NCBI GenBank assembly: GCA_934567745.1
Contig: CAKTJM010000096.1
Span: forward strand, 1 to 7,275
Length of the DNA: 7,275 nt
Source: an uncultured Eubacteriales bacterium
Lineage (GTDB): Bacteria > Bacillota > Clostridia > Oscillospirales > Oscillospiraceae
Reading direction: 5' to 3'
Below the pieces are notes generated by a model that was not told where the DNA came from, searched no databases, and worked only from the letters and a program-made list of their open reading frames with translations. The position numbers and the translations under genes were made by a program. Each line of letters opens with the position of its first letter. Position 1 is the stretch's first letter. Positions 4,802-7,275 of the stretch are shown here, piece after piece.

Positions 4802-5527
4802 ATGCAGAAGGCCATCATCGGCAGAAAGATCGGGATGTCCCAGATCTTCGACGAAGCCGGTAAGGTCATCCCGGTCACTGTCATCGAGGCAGGTCCCTGC
4901 GTCGTCGTGCAGAAGAAGACCGTGGAGAAGGACGGCTACGACGCCGTTCAGCTCGGCTTCCAGGACGTTGCCGAGCGCAAGCTCACCAAGCCCGAGCAGG
5001 GCCACCTGAAGAAGGCTGGCGTCCCGCTCAAGAAGATCCTCAAGGAGTTCAAGCTCGATAAGGCCGCCGAGATGAACGTCGGCGACGAGGTCAAGGCCGA
5101 TACCTTCGCCAAGGGCGATCACATCGACGTGACCGGCATCAGCAAGGGCAAGGGCTTCCAGGGCGTCGTCAAGCGCTGGAACGCCGGCCGCGGTCGCATG
5201 ACCCACGGCGGCGGCCCCGTCCACCGTCACGCCGGCTCCATGGGCTCCGGTACCGATCCCTCCCGTATCTTCAAGGGCAAGATCGGCGCTGGCCAGATGG
5301 GCAATGAGCAGATCACCGTCCAGAACCTGGACGTCGTGAGCGTCGACCCCGAGTTCAACCTGATCGCGGTCTGCGGCGCCGTCCCCGGCCCCAAGGGCGG
5401 GATCGTCTACCTGAAGTCCACCACCAAGACCATCCGCGAGAAGAAGGGCGAGACCGCCGCCAGCTTCAACCCGCAGAAGGCCTCCGCGCGTGCCAACCCC
5501 CAGAAGGCATCCGCCCGCAACCGCTAA
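4802..5527 (+). CDS. rplC: 50S ribosomal protein uL3
   Basis: A 241-residue large-subunit protein that binds 23S rRNA early in assembly and reaches towards the peptidyl transferase centre. Seen: N-terminus [35 protein letters not shown] at residues 112-126; the long central loop with [20 protein letters not shown] at 132-151; [13 protein letters not shown] at 157-169; and [10 protein letters not shown] at 191-200. The usual bacterial protein ends soon after this last motif, at about 205-215 residues; here a basic tail of some 30 residues follows, containing a repeated NPQKASAR unit. The start at 4802 has AAGGAGG eight bases upstream; an in-frame start at 4730 would add 24 residues with no family support. 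Nineteen bases separate it from rplD. Confidence 0.98.
   Translation: MQKAIIGRKIGMSQIFDEAGKVIPVTVIEAGPCVVVQKKTVEKDGYDAVQLGFQDVAERKLTKPEQGHLKKAGVPLKKILKEFKLDKAAEMNVGDEVKADTFAKGDHIDVTGISKGKGFQGVVKRWNAGRGRMTHGGGPVHRHAGSMGSGTDPSRIFKGKIGAGQMGNEQITVQNLDVVSVDPEFNLIAVCGAVPGPKGGIVYLKSTTKTIREKKGETAASFNPQKASARANPQKASARNR
5468..5521 (+). repeat. Tandem 27-bp duplication encoding NPQKASAR twice at the uL3 C-terminus
   Basis: Two adjacent 27-base units (5468-5494 and 5495-5521) encode NPQKASARA and NPQKASARN. They differ mostly at third codon positions, so protein-level conservation has outlasted DNA-level identity. The duplication is therefore old and probably under selection. Confidence 0.85.
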
Positions 5528-5546
5528 GGAAAGGAGAGTTTGAGCA

Positions 5547-6167
5547 ATGCCTAAAGCAAATGTTTACAACATGGCCGGCCAGGTGGTCGGCGAGGTGGAA
5601 CTCTCCGCAGGCGTTTTCGGCGTAGAGCCCAACGGCCCCGCCGTCCATGCCGTCGTGGTCAACCACCTGGCGAACTGCCGCCAGGGCACCCAGAGCGCCC
5701 TCACCCGTGCCGAGGTCTCCGGCGGCGGCAAGAAGCCGTGGAGACAGAAGGGCACCGGCCACGCCCGTCAGGGCAGCACCCGCGCCCCCCAGTGGACGCA
5801 CGGCGGCATCGTCTTCGCGCCGAAGCCCCGCGACTACAGCTATCGCCTCAACCGCAAGCTCAAGAGAGTCGCCCTGAAGTCCGCCCTCTCCGACAAGGCC
5901 GCCAACGGCGACATCCTGGTCGTCGATGAGCTGACCCTGCCCGAGATCAAGACCAAGAGCATCAAGACCTTCCTCGACGCCGTGGACGCCGGCAAGACCA
6001 TCTTCATCACCCCCGAGGTCGATCAGAACGTCTACAAGTCCGCCCGCAACATCCCGGGCGTGTCCACCACCACCGCCACCATCCTCAGCGTCTACGACAT
6101 CGTCAACGCCGAGAAGCTGGTCGTCGACCGGAAGGCCCTGGCCATCATCGAGGAGGTGTTCGCATGA
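5547..6167 (+). CDS. rplD: 50S ribosomal protein uL4
   Basis: A 206-residue large-subunit protein. Its extended loop lines the peptide exit tunnel, and in enterobacteria it also represses its own S10 operon. Seen: the loop signature KKPWRQKGTGHARQGSTRAP at residues 62-81, a region where changes give macrolide resistance in other bacteria; no insertion or deletion is apparent there. It continues with QWTHGGIVFAPKPRDYSY and LNRKLKRVALKSALS, then a C-terminal alpha/beta half with GDILVVDEL and NAEKLVVDRKAL. The length is normal. The ribosome site AAGGAG (5531-5536) is 10 bases before the ATG. The gene ends in an ATGA overlap with rplW, consistent with translational coupling. The structured leader and the rpsJ-rplC gap are possible uL4 targets, by analogy only. 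Confidence 0.98.
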   Translation: MPKANVYNMAGQVVGEVELSAGVFGVEPNGPAVHAVVVNHLANCRQGTQSALTRAEVSGGGKKPWRQKGTGHARQGSTRAPQWTHGGIVFAPKPRDYSYRLNRKLKRVALKSALSDKAANGDILVVDELTLPEIKTKSIKTFLDAVDAGKTIFITPEVDQNVYKSARNIPGVSTTTATILSVYDIVNAEKLVVDRKALAIIEEVFA

Positions 6168-6460
6168 AGAACGCATACGACGTCATCAGACGCCCCGTGA
6201 TCACCGAGCAGTCCATGTCCGACACCGAGAACAAGAAGTACGTCTTCGAGGTCGCTAAGGACGCCACCAAGATCGACATCGCCAAGGCCGTGGAAGAGGT
6301 GTTCGGCGTGAAGGTCGTCAAGGTCAACACCCTGAACGTCACCGGTAAGCTCAAGCGCACCGGCCGCTTCCCCGCAGGGCGCCGCCCGAGCTGGAAGAAG
6401 GCAGTCGTCACCCTGAGCGACGACTCCAAGTCCATCGAGTTCTTTGAAGGAATGGCATAA
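6164..6460 (+). CDS. rplW: 50S ribosomal protein uL23
   Basis: A 98-residue protein at the exit-tunnel rim, the docking site for trigger factor and the signal recognition particle. Seen: N-terminus AYDVIRRPVITEQSM; KKYVFEVAKDATKIDIAKAV at residues 24-43; VNTLNVTGKLKRTGRFPAGR at 54-73; and a WKKAVVTL strand near the C-terminus, all typical of bacterial uL23 at its usual length. The start codon overlaps the rplD stop as ATGA (6164-6167). Its ribosome site GAGGAGG lies inside the end of rplD (6150-6156), so translation is probably coupled. Fifteen bases separate it from rplB. Confidence 0.98.
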   Translation: MKNAYDVIRRPVITEQSMSDTENKKYVFEVAKDATKIDIAKAVEEVFGVKVVKVNTLNVTGKLKRTGRFPAGRRPSWKKAVVTLSDDSKSIEFFEGMA

Positions 6461-6475
6461 GGAGGTCAATACACT

Positions 6476-7275
6476 ATGGCTATCAAGAGCTATAAGCCCA
6501 CGACGCCCGCCCGCCGTCACATGACGGTGTCCGCGTTCGAGGGCATCGATAAGAAGGCCAAGCCGGAGCGTAGTCTGACTGAGAACCTCAAGAAGAACGC
6601 TGGACGCAACAGCTACGGCCGCATCACCGTCCGCCATCGCGGCGGCGGCAACAAGCGCAAGTACCGCATCATCGACTTCAAGCGCAACAAGCTGGACATG
6701 CCCGGCACCGTCGTGCGCCTGGAGTACGATCCCAACCGTTCGGCCAACATCGCCCTCCTCCAGTACGAGGACGGTGAGAAGGCCTACATCCTGGCGCCCG
6801 TCGGCCTGAAGGCCGGGGACCAGGTCATCTCCTCCGCGGCTGCCGACATCAAGCCCGGCAACTGCCTCCCGCTGGCGAACATCCCCACCGGTACCGTCAT
6901 CCACAACATCGAGATGCACCCCGGTAAGGGCGCTCAGCTCGTCCGTGCCGCCGGTACCTCCGCCCAGCTCATGGCCAAGGAGAACGGTCTCGCCCAGATC
7001 CGTATGCCCTCCGGCGAGGTCCGCATCATCCGCCTCGAGTGCAAGGCCTGCATCGGCCAGGTCGGCAACATCGACCACGAGAACATCTCCATCGGCAAGG
7101 CCGGCCGTAAGCGCCACATGGGCTGGCGTCCGACCGTCCGCGGCTCCGTCATGAACCCGAACGACCACCCGCACGGCGGCGGCGAAGGCAAGTCCCCCGT
7201 CGGTCGTCCCGGCCCTGTCACCCCGTGGGGCAAGCCGGCGATGGGCTACAAGACCCGCAAGACCAAGAACCGCAC
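6476..7275 (+). CDS. rplB: 50S ribosomal protein uL2, 3' end cut by window edge
   Basis: A primary 23S rRNA-binding protein needed for subunit joining and peptidyl transferase activity. The reading frame is open for 266 codons to the window end. Family length is about 275-278, so roughly the last ten residues are missing. Seen: N-terminus [39 protein letters not shown] near residues 48-67; [40 protein letters not shown]; and [18 protein letters not shown], in which His231 corresponds to the functionally important His229 of E. coli uL2. The ribosome site GGAGG (6461-6465) is 10 bases before the ATG. By standard gene order rpsS would follow outside the window. Confidence 0.98.
   Translation, partial: MAIKSYKPTTPARRHMTVSAFEGIDKKAKPERSLTENLKKNAGRNSYGRITVRHRGGGNKRKYRIIDFKRNKLDMPGTVVRLEYDPNRSANIALLQYEDGEKAYILAPVGLKAGDQVISSAAADIKPGNCLPLANIPTGTVIHNIEMHPGKGAQLVRAAGTSAQLMAKENGLAQIRMPSGEVRIIRLECKACIGQVGNIDHENISIGKAGRKRHMGWRPTVRGSVMNPNDHPHGGGEGKSPVGRPGPVTPWGKPAMGYKTRKTKNR

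Noticed and set aside
4631..5230. 199-codon minus-strand open frame opposite rplC
   Set aside because: Ala/Leu/Asp/Val/Gly-rich shadow of a highly expressed ribosomal protein gene.
6092..7174. 360-codon minus-strand open frame opposite rplW and rplB
   Set aside because: Val/Asp/Gly/Leu-rich antisense composition; the plus-strand genes are certain.
1..7275. CRISPR arrays, phage, toxin-antitoxin or defence genes
   Set aside because: No regularly spaced repeats and no proteins of these kinds were seen on either strand.

Overview
The window reads as high-GC Firmicutes DNA, most likely from a class Clostridia gut anaerobe of the Oscillospiraceae/Ruminococcaceae kind. The reasons are strong AGGAGG-type ribosome binding sites, Clostridia-like fermentation enzymes, a Firmicutes-style TetR regulator and GC-rich third codon positions. 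The genus is an inference; no 16S gene or other marker is present.

Layout. Positions 1-3801 are read leftwards (minus strand). In transcription order they hold a TetR/AcrR-family regulator (3732-3145) with its own promoter and a strong terminator; a CoA-transferase of the acetyl-CoA hydrolase/transferase family (2961-1552) with its own promoter, possible operators and a terminator; tRNA-Arg(CCG) (1371-1296) with promoter and terminator; and an iron-containing alcohol dehydrogenase (1157 to the left edge) that starts with GTG and lacks only a few C-terminal codons. A CoA-transferase and an Fe-alcohol dehydrogenase side by side suggest fermentation to a short-chain acid or alcohol (4-hydroxybutyrate/butyrate-type chemistry), but substrates cannot be read from sequence.

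Positions 3886-7275 are read rightwards and form the start of the S10 ribosomal protein operon in its standard order: rpsJ (uS10), rplC (uL3), rplD (uL4), rplW (uL23), rplB (uL2, cut by the right edge). A near-consensus promoter at 3886-3915 would give a leader of about 265 nt containing several hairpins, one of them terminator-like.

The least ordinary feature is the 302-nt gap between rpsJ and rplC (4500-4801), where these genes usually sit close together. It contains no convincing protein gene. It can form a long nested stem (4521-4609), and its 3' half offers two mutually exclusive pairings of the same GCCTGT segment. This resembles an RNA regulatory element inside the operon, which is the best candidate here for something undescribed. 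Also of note are a duplicated nine-residue unit at the C-terminus of uL3 and palindromes around the CoA-transferase promoter. No mobile element, CRISPR array, phage gene or defence gene is visible.
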